A DNA stretch of 64,000 bases from contig NC_015678.1 of assembly GCF_000164675.2 (NCBI RefSeq), positions 1,426,001 to 1,490,000 of the forward strand, given 5' to 3'. Under the pieces are notes generated by a model. That model was not told the DNA's origin and searched no databases. It saw nothing but the letters and a program-made list of their open reading frames with translations. Position 1 is the first letter of the stretch. Each line of letters begins with the position of its first letter. Below are positions 23,709-34,502 of this stretch, piece by piece. The position numbers and the translations under genes were made by a program. This stretch comes from Streptococcus parasanguinis ATCC 15912 (lineage in GTDB: Bacteria > Bacillota > Bacilli > Lactobacillales > Streptococcaceae).

Positions 23709-26700
23709 CTACTCTTTGCGACGAGCGAATTTCGCGCCTCCGCCCAAGAATCCTAGACCAAGAAGGCCTAACCAAGCAAAGAAACCACTTTCTTTTGTAC
23801 CGGTTTGAGGAAGTTTTCCTTCCGATTGCAGAGTCGGACTTTCAACACCTTCTTTTTCCGAATGGTCTGAAGTCAAAACAGAAACTGCTTCTGGGGTTTT
23901 CAGTTGCAAGAGAACGGGTCTTTCTTTTTCTTTTTTGTCTTCTGTTTGAGAAAGAGTCATAACTTCTGGCTGCTCCTTACTTGGAGTGACAGGAGTGGTA
24001 GGAGTCGGCATATCAGCTATCAACGAACTTTCTTCCGCTTCCTTCGTTCCGACTTCTGTGATCTGGTCCTGAGCCTCCACTTCGACAAAGGCATCGACTT
24101 CTGTCCGAATTTCTTTGCCTTCTTCTTGTCGAACCTCAATCAATTTCAGCCGGCGTCCGACCTTCCCTGCTTGAAGGATCCGGCTCTCGCCCTTGGCCAA
24201 GTCCTTGTTCTCACGTGTTTGACTCTCAAATGGAATCTCCTCCGCTTCGATGAGAAGTTCTGGTTTTTCAAGAATCAAATCCCGAACACCTTGATCTGGT
24301 CGTGTCTGCGTCAGCGGTTCATAATTGCGAGCATCTTCTAAGATAGTTTCAAGGGCTTCCACTTGATTAGCTGCAGCAACCAAATCTGGTCGCTCTTGAT
24401 CCAACAACTGCGTCAAGTCCGTCAATTGTCCTTGAACCGTCGGTTTGAGGTCTGCTTTCAAGCGCTCGAGAGAAGTAGCCTTGATCTTTTCTACTCCTTC
24501 TCTGATGATCTGTTGTAGCTCTTCTTGACTGAGCAACTGGCTATCTTTCCCTGATAGGATAAATCGATCTACCTGGATGGCTCTAGATGACTGAGGGTCA
24601 TTGAGGGCTGGATCTAGGTGCAAGCGTAGCTGGTGGTAGCCTTTTGCTAGACCTTGCAGATTGACCAAACTCTGGTCGAGCTTGCGTTGGTCTCCATAGC
24701 CACTGAAATAATGGTCGCCGTCGATCTCATAATCATGGCCACGCCCTTCTTCGAAGGCTATTTCTTTTCCATCCAGAGTGACGCTGTAGAGACCATGACT
24801 TGGGTCGACTACTCCTCGGACCTCCACACCGGTTCCCTTAAAAGTGATGGTCACTTCAATGTGTTTCTTGCCTTCTTCATCGGTCACTTGGTTAAAGCTC
24901 GACCAAGATTCTGTGCCATTTGAGAAGTCTTTGTTGTCCGTCTCATGGTGCCAACCTTGGCTATAGTGCAGTTTCGGATCTTGGTCATCTACTTCTTTGC
25001 GATTTTTTGGCAACTGGTCCTCGTTCATTACTTGGACTGTCAGTTCTGGAATAAAGCCGACCAGACTTCCTTGATCCGGATGGAGCAATTTGACCTTAAA
25101 GTCATAGACGTCGGTCGCTTTTCCTGCAAAATCAAGGGTTGGAACTTGGACTGTTTTTTCTGTTTCGCCATCAGCGAACTCAAGGGTGACATTGGTATCT
25201 TTGTAGACCTTACCATGAACCCCTGTTCCTGGTTCTGTGATTAATTTCAGACTGGCACTTCCTTTAGAGCCACCTTTTCTCTTGACGACGACTTGCGCTG
25301 GGTCGCCTTTCTTAACGGCTAGGGTTGGCTGAGCAAACTCAAAGAGACCCTTTTCTTGGTTATTGAGAGCATAAATCCCTTCCGTTGCGATCGCATCTCC
25401 CTTGCTATTGACCAAGGTCAAGGTGTGGGATCCTGCTGCCAAGTCCGGTGTTTCATAGACCTTTTGGCTACGTTTGCGGCTTGGACTTTGGGTATTGACG
25501 GTCGCTAGCTTTTGGCCATCGACATAGACATCCATTTCCCCGTGACCAGGGTCGACAGTTGCGACCACATAGGCTTTGGTGCCTTCAAATTGATAGGTCA
25601 CCGAAGCTCCCTTTTTCTTGGTCCACATAGAGGTGCCTCGAACACCTTCTCCCTCTTCATTCCACTGGCCATTGGCCCGCTCAGCTGTCCGATCAGAATG
25701 ATAAGTCAAACCAAGCGGATAGCCATCGGTTTCTTCAATGCTAGCTGGGGTCTTATAGACAGAGACTCCGTTCAAGATTGGAGTAGCTTGGGCATCAGTG
25801 ATGGACACCCGGATATAGCGACTATCAACTGGTTGCCCTTTGATCAATCGGCGGTATCCCACAGTTGAACCAGCTCCATAAGGAACCCATTGGCCATTCA
25901 CTGCCACATCAATAGTAAAACCGGAAATCCGTTGGCCTTTCTCAATCGTTTCTTTGAGCTCTACTACATCAAAGTGTCGCTCTTTTCCAAGATCGAGAAC
26001 AAAAGAGCCGGTCTTGGCATCATCTGCAGGTGCCCAACTGGTCTTTTCATCGCCATCTGTCAAATGGCTGGCCTTGTAGAGCGGATTGCATCGTGTCGAG
26101 TCAGCTTCTACTAAAGCTCCTGCCGCATAGTTCACACTGTAGAGTTGGTCCAAGGTCTGACGGAATTCTTTCAAACGGGCCACATCGGCATCCGCAAATT
26201 TCCCGTCTTGGTTGGGTGGAATATTGAGCAGAAGCGGGGTTCCACGGCCGACCGATTTGAAGTAAATGTCCATCAATTCGCGCAAGGACTTAGGCTCTTG
26301 ATTGTCATGATAAAACCAGCCGGAGCGAATAGAAACATCCGCTTCTCCCACTGAGTATTGCTTCCCTTCCGGATCCCCGTGATTGAGGTAACTATTAGAT
26401 GGATTGTTGCGGATCTTATCTGGATTGACCTTTTGCCAAACCGGATCTCCGGCAATCCCCTTTTCATTTCCAATCCAACGAACATTGGTCGGCTCAGCTG
26501 AGAAGATGGCAATATCCCCTTGGGCCTTGCGAATGGCTTCAAACCACTTGTCAAAGGTATAGGTGACTTTTTGAGCCCCATCGCCACGCGCTCCATCCAT
26601 CCAGACTTCTACGAATTTACCCTTGTTCCCATATTTTGGATCTTCAAGGATTTCCTTAAGCTGGTTGAGATAGTATTCATTGTATTGGTCCTCTGTATCC

Positions 26701-27419
26701 ACATGGTAGAGCGGGCTGTGAGCATCCCAAGGAGAGAGATAGACCCCCATGCCCATGTCATACTTGCTGGCAGAAGCAGAAACCTCGGCTAGGACATCGC
26801 CTTTTCCATCTTTCCAACCACTTTTGGCAATGGTATGGTCGGTGTATTTGGAAGGGTACAAGAGGAAGCCATCATGGTGCTTGACGACCATGATGGTCCG
26901 TTTGAAGCCCGCGTCCTTGAGTGTTTTGATCCACTGATCGGTATCCAGATGCTCTGGATAAAAATAATAAGGGTCTTCTTGCCCATCTCCCCATTCACGA
27001 TCGTAGTAGGTATTCATCCCAAAGTGGATGAAGGCTGCTAGTTCTTCGCGGTGGTATTGCATTTGGGCCTTGCTTGGAAGCGGACCATAGTCTGCAATCT
27101 CAGGCTCCTCATCTAGAGAAGTGGCTGGTTGGCTTGCTTCTGTCCCTTGACTGACTGCGCCGTTTTCTTTCTCACTAGTAGCTGCTGAGGCATGCTCTGA
27201 TTCTTCTTGGTGCTCGTTCACAGTTTTCTCCTCCTTTCCTTGGTGATCGACATCGCTTGTTTCAACCCGTTCTTCACGTGGTTCACTATTCTCAGCTTGT
27301 TCCTCTGCGTAACTGGTAGTAGCTCCTAAAAAACAAGTCGCTACGACTACCGAGCAGACGCCTACCGAGAGTTTACGAATGCCAAATCGAATTCTCTGAT
27401 CAACTAATCTTTTTCCCAT
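23709..27419 (-). CDS. Cell-wall-anchored GH29 alpha-L-fucosidase
   Basis: A 1236-residue surface enzyme. A YSIRK-type signal (FGIRKLSVGVCSVVVA) is followed by an acidic linker. The GH29 barrel starts near residue 110 (ELAAFIHFGMNTYYDREW, KHHDGFLLYPS, and VWMDGARG with the probable nucleophile D275). Beta-sandwich carbohydrate-binding units, an F5/8-type segment and Ig-like parts follow. The C-terminus has two EV-GTKE-type repeats and the sorting signal LPQTG plus membrane helix. It would remove fucose from host glycans at the cell surface. It lies 102 bases after bgaA with no obvious promoter of its own. Confidence 0.92.
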   Translation of the reverse strand: MGKRLVDQRIRFGIRKLSVGVCSVVVATCFLGATTSYAEEQAENSEPREERVETSDVDHQGKEEKTVNEHQEESEHASAATSEKENGAVSQGTEASQPATSLDEEPEIADYGPLPSKAQMQYHREELAAFIHFGMNTYYDREWGDGQEDPYYFYPEHLDTDQWIKTLKDAGFKRTIMVVKHHDGFLLYPSKYTDHTIAKSGWKDGKGDVLAEVSASASKYDMGMGVYLSPWDAHSPLYHVDTEDQYNEYYLNQLKEILEDPKYGNKGKFVEVWMDGARGDGAQKVTYTFDKWFEAIRKAQGDIAIFSAEPTNVRWIGNEKGIAGDPVWQKVNPDKIRNNPSNSYLNHGDPEGKQYSVGEADVSIRSGWFYHDNQEPKSLRELMDIYFKSVGRGTPLLLNIPPNQDGKFADADVARLKEFRQTLDQLYSVNYAAGALVEADSTRCNPLYKASHLTDGDEKTSWAPADDAKTGSFVLDLGKERHFDVVELKETIEKGQRISGFTIDVAVNGQWVPYGAGSTVGYRRLIKGQPVDSRYIRVSITDAQATPILNGVSVYKTPASIEETDGYPLGLTYHSDRTAERANGQWNEEGEGVRGTSMWTKKKGASVTYQFEGTKAYVVATVDPGHGEMDVYVDGQKLATVNTQSPSRKRSQKVYETPDLAAGSHTLTLVNSKGDAIATEGIYALNNQEKGLFEFAQPTLAVKKGDPAQVVVKRKGGSKGSASLKLITEPGTGVHGKVYKDTNVTLEFADGETEKTVQVPTLDFAGKATDVYDFKVKLLHPDQGSLVGFIPELTVQVMNEDQLPKNRKEVDDQDPKLHYSQGWHHETDNKDFSNGTESWSSFNQVTDEEGKKHIEVTITFKGTGVEVRGVVDPSHGLYSVTLDGKEIAFEEGRGHDYEIDGDHYFSGYGDQRKLDQSLVNLQGLAKGYHQLRLHLDPALNDPQSSRAIQVDRFILSGKDSQLLSQEELQQIIREGVEKIKATSLERLKADLKPTVQGQLTDLTQLLDQERPDLVAAANQVEALETILEDARNYEPLTQTRPDQGVRDLILEKPELLIEAEEIPFESQTRENKDLAKGESRILQAGKVGRRLKLIEVRQEEGKEIRTEVDAFVEVEAQDQITEVGTKEAEESSLIADMPTPTTPVTPSKEQPEVMTLSQTEDKKEKERPVLLQLKTPEAVSVLTSDHSEKEGVESPTLQSEGKLPQTGTKESGFFAWLGLLGLGFLGGGAKFARRKE

Positions 27420-27440
27420 ATTCTATTCCTTTATGTCATC

Positions 27441-27480
27441 AGGTAAAGAGGGTGGGGCTTCCCATCCTCCTTCTTTTACC
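27441..27480 (-). other. GC-rich hairpin between bgaA and the fucosidase gene
   Basis: GGTAAA...GAGGATGGG pairs with CCCCACCCTC...TTTACC on the minus strand. No T-run follows, so it is more likely a processing or stability element than a terminator. Confidence 0.45.
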
Positions 27481-27521
27481 TGTGAACTTTTCACCGTTTT
27501 TTACTAGTTTCTCTAGCCGTC

Positions 27522-30500
27522 TTACTTGGCCTTTTTGGATCTTTTTTTCTGATCGTCCAGCACAGCACTGGCAAGGCCTGCTGCTAGGATTCCAGCAACG
27601 AGGCTTGCGACGCTTTCTTCCGTTCCCGTATTTGGTAATCTACCTTCGGAAACTGGAGCAGCTGAAACTGCTGGTGTTTGAGCGGTTTTCTCGACTTCCT
27701 CCCCTGCTGCATCTGTCCCTTCCTGGCGCACCGCTTTGACCTCAAGAGATGCTTGAGGAGTTGCGGTAGCTACTGGTCCTTCTGAGACATGAGAAGTCTC
27801 TGGGTTCGGAAGCGGTTGTGGCTCTGGCTGCGGTTGTGGTTCTGGTTGTGGAGTGTCTGGAAGCACTTCTTTCGTGCCCACCTCTGTGATTTCTGCCACT
27901 GGATCTAGCTCTACAAAGGCATCCAGTTCCTTCCGGCTTTCCACACCATTTTCTTGAGAAACTTCCACCAAGCGCAATTTGCGGCCTTTTTGACCTTCTT
28001 GAACCACACGTTTCTCACCTTTTGGAAGATCCGCATTTGGACGTTCTAGGCGTTCAAAGTCCATCTCTTCTGGCTCAATCACCAACTCTGGTTTGGTGTG
28101 GACCAGATTCTTAACCCCTTCTTCGGGAATGGCTGAGCCTGTAGGTGCTTTTGCGGATAGAGAAAGTTGATATACTTTTTCGAGCTTGCCATCTTCTGAG
28201 ACAACCTTGACAAGAACCGGAGCATTGGCACTTTTAGCATCGATGACCGTAACGGCTGTTCCATTCTTGCCTTGTGCTGAAACGATTGGACGATCCCCCT
28301 CATACTCTAGATGATAATCTGTCACATCTGGTTTAAAGCCTTCTAGATCTTTGCCATTGACTTGGATCGTGACATCAGTTGTTGCCTGAGCCTCTTCTGT
28401 TGGGGCATAGGCACTCAATTCAATGATTCCGATTCCTTTAAGATTTTCATCACGAACCATTCTTAAACGGATGGCTTTGGTTCTGGTTTCATTGAAGCTG
28501 AGGTTAGAGATATAGCCAGCTTCAAAGTCATAATCTAAGCTATAAGGAATTTCTTCCCAGTTAGAGGCTTGGTTAAATGGATGATCTGGAAGATTCTTCA
28601 GATTGCCATAATCATCCGGAACCTCAAAGTCTGGACCAATATAGCGTTCAAGAACGGTTTTCGTTGGTAGGCCTGTTTCCTGATCTGCAAAGAAGTCGAC
28701 CGCTACTTTATTGACCAAACGCTCTGTTACTTGACCATTTTTCTTGAAGATGAGACCAGCAAAGGCTTCGGTTTGTTCTGGTTCTCTCTTCCAGTTGGTC
28801 CAACGATAGTATTCGTTGTAGCCACCATCGTTGATGTAATCGATATAGTCGATTTGATTTGGATCGAGATCATTGGTTTCACTGGCAAATGCCCTGGTAT
28901 CCTCTGCATTGTAGTCACGGTTCACAGAAAGGTTCTCTCCTGTCTTTTCTGACACCCGGACAGTCAGCTGAGCTGTCAGATCATAACCGAGGACCTTTCC
29001 TTCTAACGTGAAGCTACCTTCGTGAGAAAGCGCATCAGCTGGGATAGCCTGCCAGTCCACCGTAAGTTCCTTGCGTTCATAGCCTGTGTCCCCTTGGAAG
29101 TAAACGCCTACGGTAGATGGTAGAACCAGATCTTGACCGACTTTCACAAAACGGCTACCTGCTTCCACTGCTACTGGGACAGCTTGTTTCAATTTTTCTG
29201 CATCGCTTGTGAGATGGAGGCGGTATTCTTGTAAGATGGTGCCGTCTTCTGCTTTATGGATGACACGGATTGGCTCCCCTTCATGGACACTTGGCACAAC
29301 CGTTGCAAGACCGTGATGGCTGGCTGTCGCTTCCACTTGTGGATAAGCCCGATCACGCGCATCGATGTAGTAATCGGTCACACTTGGATTAACACCTGGT
29401 AAAACCTCACCGTTGACACGAATGGTCACCTGGCTCTTTTCTTCTGCCGCAACCTTATTGGCAAATACCTGAATCTCTGAAATAGAGCTTCCACGTTTGC
29501 CTTCTGGTGTCTTCATGCGGATCCGAACGGCATAGGTGTCGACTTTATCAAAACTGAAATGATTCATCTTGCCAGCTGCTACCGGTTCTTCAACGGTTAG
29601 GTTGCTGACTTCTTTCCAGTTAGCTGGATTGTTAAATGGATGGTCTGTTTCGTCTTTAACACGATTTGGATTGCTTGGAACTGTTGGGATTTGTTCCCCT
29701 GTATAGTACTCAATCACATATTCACTTGGAGCTCCAACGCCGTGGTCTTCGTGGAAACCTACATGGAGGTTGTCCACTGCTCGCTTAGTCAAGATACCAG
29801 AATCCCCAAACAAGATCCCAACCGAATCTTCCGCATTATCACGGCCCCAGTTGGTCCAACGGTTAGCTGGAGCATCGGTAAAGGAGATGACCTTATCATT
29901 GACCTTAGCAACTGGATCCGCATCGTTAGAATCACTTGCAAAAGCGAGTGGCAAGACAGAGCCTGTCCATTGCTCTGCTACGTTGGCCCCCTTGACTGTG
30001 TTTGCGGAAACACGAATATGAAGACGCGTTGAAAGATCGGTTCCTTCTACACGACCAGAGAGGATAACTTCTCCTTCTTTGGCCAAGAGTTGCGGATCGA
30101 CCGCATCCCATGCCACCTTGGCAGTATAGGTCTTGCCATTAGAGTGATAGGTCCGTACGCTTTCTGGAAGAGCTGGTTTTTCGCCGACTGGAGTGGTAGT
30201 GCTGACTTCTTCTACAGCGATAATGCCTTCAACCGTCACTTGAGCTTGGGCTTCTTTCTCCACACCCTCTACATGACCGGTGACTGTAAAGCTATGGTAA
30301 TCCCTAACCTGATCCGCTGTTACAGCATCCCAGGTCACGTGTTTTTCTTTAGGGAATCCCTTGTCATACTCAACCAAGACGGTTTCTGGAAGAGCTGGCA
30401 ACATGTTTCGATCGGTACTGATTCGTACAGGACGCACCTTGACAACCGTCTTTTCTTCTGGATTTGGCGTGATGGTAAAGCTGACTTCTCCTGTTTGTCC

Positions 30501-33500
30501 TTGGAAGTTGGCTTCTAAATGAACCAGCCCTGCTTCCCGCAATTCCAAACCTTTCTTAGTCGTAACTGCTTTTCCTTGACTACCAGCTCTTGTCTTCACA
30601 TCGATTTGATCTGCTTTCAGACTCGCTAGACTACCATCTTGGTAATGGGCAATGACTTCAAGTGGTACCGTTTGGTCTTCCTTGAGTTCTTGCCCTTCTG
30701 GCAGACGCAATTCTAGGCGCTCAATCCGTGGACTTTCTTCTTGGAATTGTACCACATAGGTCTGTACTGCTCCCGTATCCTTAGCAGTTACAAAGATTTG
30801 AGCTTTCAAACCATTTTCGCGGCTAGCTTGTAGGACCGTCACTTGGGCATTTTCTGCACTTGCTGTGACTTGACCTGGCTCTTGACCATAAGCGAGGGAA
30901 CGGAAAATAGTATGGTTGCCACTACCAAATTTTGGAAGAGCTACTCCATCTAGCTGAACCGTTGGTTTCTTAGCCTCGGCTACATCTCCTCCTGCAACCA
31001 CTAGTGTCGCTTGGACCGTTTCCCCATTGCCTAGGAGTCCTGTCGCTTTCAAGCGTGCTCCTGGTGTGGACAACTGATCTTCTTGACCAGCTTCCAAGGT
31101 CCATTGATCGACCTCATAGTGGGCAGTGGTCCCATCGGTGAAAACTAATTGCACAGCCTTATCCACCGTCGCTAGATTTGCTCCCTGTGGGATTTGTTTG
31201 ATGACTGGAAGGACTTGTTCCACGCCGATCACATCGACCAGAGCTTCGACCGTGCGTCCTTGAACATGACCTGTCACACGGACTTGGCCAGCACGGCTAT
31301 AGTCTGCCGCATCCCATTCAACGGCTTCTTCTTGGGCTTTGCCATCGCTATAGACCACATTGACCTTACTTGGCAAGGTTGGTTCTTCTCCTAGATAAGC
31401 ACTTTGTCGAACAGGTTCCACACCTAATACAGTGCGTTCTGCTTGGTCCTTCTTACCTGTAAAGAGGCTGACTTGGTCTGATTGCAAGCGATCTGAGTCT
31501 GCATACAGAGTAAAGGCACCCGCCTGCTCAGTTGATTTGACAATCACAACCCCTTTGCCATTGAAGGCTTTGCGTTGCCATGAGCCATCTTCCTGCGCTT
31601 TGTAGCGTTCACGGCTGGCTTGTTCCCCATTATCGACACCAACAATTTGGCCCTGTCCATGCAAATGGAAATGCACCAAATTATTGGCTGTTGGTACGAC
31701 ACGACCTTCTTTATCGACGATTTCATAGGTAATATAGGTCAAATCCTTACCGTCCGCTGCGATCGCATGTTCTTCTTTCAACAAACGAACACCCGCAGCC
31801 TTGCCGGCTGTTTCGACTTGATCTTTCGCGATCACTTCTCCTGCTTCGTTGCGCGCAATAGCTTCCACTTTACCTGGTACATAAGGGACCAACCACTCTA
31901 GATAGAGTTCATCCGGATTTGCCCCTTCTTGGTAAGTCCGGCCATCAGCTGTGGTCTTCTTGGTAAAGGTCTTCACTCCTTGTGATTCCCCATTGACAAT
32001 CAATTCCACACTGTGGGCATTGGAGAAGGCACGAACAGGAATCCGACCTTCTTCATCCATGACACGATTGGCTAATTCTGGATTGTCCCAGTTCCAATGT
32101 GGCAAAAGATGGACCATCGGATGTTTCTCAGCCGATACCCATTGACTTTGGTAAAGATAAAAATCATTCTTTGGAAGGCCGGCAGTATCGACAATACCGA
32201 AATAAGAACTTTTCACAGGTGTGTCATTTTGGTTGTGCCATGGGGTTGGCTCACCGATATAGTCGGTACCGGTCCAGATAAATTGTCCTGCATAGCCGGC
32301 ATGATCACGGTCAAAGGTCCAAGAGGCTGTCGCTGTCCGACCCCAACCAACCCGGTCATTGCCGTAGTCTGATTGTTCATAGTGGCGGTCTTCTTGGTTG
32401 CTTCCTACCCATTCTCTTTCAGGATGGTAGTAAGAGCCCCGTGTCCGCGTCGCAGAAGAGGTTTCAGAACCATAAATGAGCCAGTGTGGATGTTTCGCCC
32501 GTAAGCTTTCATAGTTGGCTTCTGAATAGTTGAAGCCAACCGCATCAAGCTCTGCTGCTACCTTTTCATGGCCTCCTGAGCCATCACCAAAGCGGAATTT
32601 ATCGGCTCCCATAGTGACATAGCGGGTTGCATCCACGTTCTTGATGGTCTTGACCAACCGACGAACAGTTGCGACAGATTTGTCTGAACCATCTGCTTCA
32701 CCGACTTCGTTACCGATCGACCACATGACAATGGCTGGATTGTTCTTGCCCCGCTCTACCATGGTCCGTAGATCGTAATCGGACCAAGTATCGCCTTTCC
32801 GTGCTTCTGGGTGAGTGGCATCCTTTTCAAAGAAACGACCGTAATCGTATTGTTTCTTGCCACCATACCAGGTATCAAAAGCTTCTTCTTGGACCATCAA
32901 GCCCAACTCAGCTGCAATTTGCAAAGTTTGTTCACTCGCTGGGTTGTGGGTCGTCCGGATCGCATTGACTCCCATATCCTTCATCTGTTTGAGACGACGG
33001 TATTCAGCCTTGTAATTTTCCTCAGCTCCAAGAGCCCCGTGGTCATGGTGAAGAGATACCCCGTGGAATTTCGTCGCCACCCCATTGAGGAAGAAGCCAC
33101 CTTCTGGCGTCCAGTTCAGATAGCGATAGCCAAAGCGTTCCTTTTGCACATCGACCAACTGCGAATCCCGATAAACCCGCGTATACAAGGTATAGAGAGC
33201 TGGATGATCCGTTTTCACATCCCAGAGGGTTGGTTTTTCAACATGCAAGGTTTGAGATAGGTTGATCTCTTGACCTGCTAGAACAGCTTGTGCTTCACTG
33301 CGCGTTTTTTCGCTCACCACTTGGCCATTTTGATCGACAATTTCATATTCTGCATAAATACTATGGGCTTGATCATCCTGGTTAACAATGCGACTCTTCA
33401 CCACTGTATCTACTGCCCCATTTTGCTGTTTTTCCAACTGAGGGGTCGTAATCGTAGTCCCATACTGCGCTAAATGAACCTTGTCCGTTACACTCAGCTT

Positions 33501-34322
33501 AACATCCCGGTAAATCCCACTACCTGAATACCAACGGCTACTTGGTTGTTGATTGACCACATGAACCGCAATGGTATTCTCGCTTCCATCCGCATTCAAA
33601 TAAGGGGTAATATCATAAGAAAAGGCATTGTAGCCATTTGGATAATGACCGACGAATTGTCCGTTTACATAGACTTTGGAATCCATATAAACCCCGCCAA
33701 ATTCCAAGCGGACCTTCTTATCTAGATCTTTGTCGTCCAAACGGAAGGTCTTACGATACCAAGCATCCCCTCCGTTTAATTGCCCCCCTTCATTTTGAGC
33801 AGGAGAGTTGTGATCGAAATCAAAGAAAATAGACCAGTCATGAGGAAGATCTAATTTTTTCCAATCCTTGACATCCACTTGACGCCCTTCTGCACCAGGA
33901 GCTGCATTTAATTTAAAATACCAATCTTTATTAAAATCACGTTCTCGATCTTGCACAATATCCTCCGCTACACGATTTTGGTCTGGAGCAGCTGTTTCTT
34001 CTGTTCCTGTAGCACGCTCAGATGAAGCTGAAACGGGCTGGCCTTCGCCTTGAGGCGCTGGCTTTTCCTCAGCTCTGGTAGGGGTGATGACAGCTGGAGC
34101 TTCTGAAACCCTTGCACCAGCTTCAGGAACTTCCGTTTCTGAGTTTTCCGTCACAACACTTAGTGTCTCCATCGAAGTCGGTTCACTTTCGAGGGCTGGC
34201 TTTTCTTCCGCATGGACCCTTGAAAGACCCAAGGCAGAAATCCCAATCACAACAGAACAAGCTCCAACTGAGAGCTTACGAATACTAAAAACAGGACGCT
34301 TTTCAAAAAAAGACTTTCCCAT
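27522..34322 (-). CDS. bgaA: Cell-wall-anchored beta-galactosidase BgaA
   Basis: A 2266-residue protein, close to pneumococcal BgaA in length and layout. The YSIRK signal is FSIRKLSVGACSVVIG. The GH2 sugar-binding, Ig-like and barrel domains span about residues 120-900. The acid/base is E539 in SIGNEVGE and the nucleophile is E620 in IYGSETSS, 81 residues apart as in BgaA. Several Ig/bacterial adhesion domains and two CBM71-like modules (RWTNWGRDNAED and RWTNWKREPEQT) follow. The end is LPNTG and a membrane helix. It trims terminal beta-1,4-galactose from host N-glycans and mediates adhesion. A cre-like palindrome lies upstream. Confidence 0.97.
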   Translation of the reverse strand: MGKSFFEKRPVFSIRKLSVGACSVVIGISALGLSRVHAEEKPALESEPTSMETLSVVTENSETEVPEAGARVSEAPAVITPTRAEEKPAPQGEGQPVSASSERATGTEETAAPDQNRVAEDIVQDRERDFNKDWYFKLNAAPGAEGRQVDVKDWKKLDLPHDWSIFFDFDHNSPAQNEGGQLNGGDAWYRKTFRLDDKDLDKKVRLEFGGVYMDSKVYVNGQFVGHYPNGYNAFSYDITPYLNADGSENTIAVHVVNQQPSSRWYSGSGIYRDVKLSVTDKVHLAQYGTTITTPQLEKQQNGAVDTVVKSRIVNQDDQAHSIYAEYEIVDQNGQVVSEKTRSEAQAVLAGQEINLSQTLHVEKPTLWDVKTDHPALYTLYTRVYRDSQLVDVQKERFGYRYLNWTPEGGFFLNGVATKFHGVSLHHDHGALGAEENYKAEYRRLKQMKDMGVNAIRTTHNPASEQTLQIAAELGLMVQEEAFDTWYGGKKQYDYGRFFEKDATHPEARKGDTWSDYDLRTMVERGKNNPAIVMWSIGNEVGEADGSDKSVATVRRLVKTIKNVDATRYVTMGADKFRFGDGSGGHEKVAAELDAVGFNYSEANYESLRAKHPHWLIYGSETSSATRTRGSYYHPEREWVGSNQEDRHYEQSDYGNDRVGWGRTATASWTFDRDHAGYAGQFIWTGTDYIGEPTPWHNQNDTPVKSSYFGIVDTAGLPKNDFYLYQSQWVSAEKHPMVHLLPHWNWDNPELANRVMDEEGRIPVRAFSNAHSVELIVNGESQGVKTFTKKTTADGRTYQEGANPDELYLEWLVPYVPGKVEAIARNEAGEVIAKDQVETAGKAAGVRLLKEEHAIAADGKDLTYITYEIVDKEGRVVPTANNLVHFHLHGQGQIVGVDNGEQASRERYKAQEDGSWQRKAFNGKGVVIVKSTEQAGAFTLYADSDRLQSDQVSLFTGKKDQAERTVLGVEPVRQSAYLGEEPTLPSKVNVVYSDGKAQEEAVEWDAADYSRAGQVRVTGHVQGRTVEALVDVIGVEQVLPVIKQIPQGANLATVDKAVQLVFTDGTTAHYEVDQWTLEAGQEDQLSTPGARLKATGLLGNGETVQATLVVAGGDVAEAKKPTVQLDGVALPKFGSGNHTIFRSLAYGQEPGQVTASAENAQVTVLQASRENGLKAQIFVTAKDTGAVQTYVVQFQEESPRIERLELRLPEGQELKEDQTVPLEVIAHYQDGSLASLKADQIDVKTRAGSQGKAVTTKKGLELREAGLVHLEANFQGQTGEVSFTITPNPEEKTVVKVRPVRISTDRNMLPALPETVLVEYDKGFPKEKHVTWDAVTADQVRDYHSFTVTGHVEGVEKEAQAQVTVEGIIAVEEVSTTTPVGEKPALPESVRTYHSNGKTYTAKVAWDAVDPQLLAKEGEVILSGRVEGTDLSTRLHIRVSANTVKGANVAEQWTGSVLPLAFASDSNDADPVAKVNDKVISFTDAPANRWTNWGRDNAEDSVGILFGDSGILTKRAVDNLHVGFHEDHGVGAPSEYVIEYYTGEQIPTVPSNPNRVKDETDHPFNNPANWKEVSNLTVEEPVAAGKMNHFSFDKVDTYAVRIRMKTPEGKRGSSISEIQVFANKVAAEEKSQVTIRVNGEVLPGVNPSVTDYYIDARDRAYPQVEATASHHGLATVVPSVHEGEPIRVIHKAEDGTILQEYRLHLTSDAEKLKQAVPVAVEAGSRFVKVGQDLVLPSTVGVYFQGDTGYERKELTVDWQAIPADALSHEGSFTLEGKVLGYDLTAQLTVRVSEKTGENLSVNRDYNAEDTRAFASETNDLDPNQIDYIDYINDGGYNEYYRWTNWKREPEQTEAFAGLIFKKNGQVTERLVNKVAVDFFADQETGLPTKTVLERYIGPDFEVPDDYGNLKNLPDHPFNQASNWEEIPYSLDYDFEAGYISNLSFNETRTKAIRLRMVRDENLKGIGIIELSAYAPTEEAQATTDVTIQVNGKDLEGFKPDVTDYHLEYEGDRPIVSAQGKNGTAVTVIDAKSANAPVLVKVVSEDGKLEKVYQLSLSAKAPTGSAIPEEGVKNLVHTKPELVIEPEEMDFERLERPNADLPKGEKRVVQEGQKGRKLRLVEVSQENGVESRKELDAFVELDPVAEITEVGTKEVLPDTPQPEPQPQPEPQPLPNPETSHVSEGPVATATPQASLEVKAVRQEGTDAAGEEVEKTAQTPAVSAAPVSEGRLPNTGTEESVASLVAGILAAGLASAVLDDQKKRSKKAK

Positions 34323-34354
34323 AAAAACCTCCTCTTAGGATTAAAACTCTTATT

Positions 34355-34372
34355 TGTAAGCGCTTTCTTACA
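34355..34372. promoter_or_regulatory. Palindrome with cre-like core upstream of bgaA
   Basis: TGTAAG-CGCTTT-CTTACA contains GAAAGCGCTTACA, near the CcpA cre consensus. It sits 33 bases before the ATG. Catabolite control of a galactosidase is expected, but this is a consensus match only. Confidence 0.5.
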
Positions 34373-34411
34373 ATCGTAGACGCTTCCAAAAATCACATAT
34401 TAACTATACCA

Positions 34412-34434
34412 AAAAAAGAGGACCGATAGGTCCC
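34412..34434 (-). terminator. Terminator-like hairpin between dpr/repeat copy 4 and bgaA
   Basis: GGACC-TATC-GGTCC followed by seven T residues on the minus strand. It would insulate bgaA from dpr transcription. Confidence 0.7.
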
Positions 34435-34502
34435 AATTTCACTCCAACTATAGTTAGATTAAGAACTCCTTTAATTAGTGGAAATCTCCGTAACCCAAAA
34501 AA

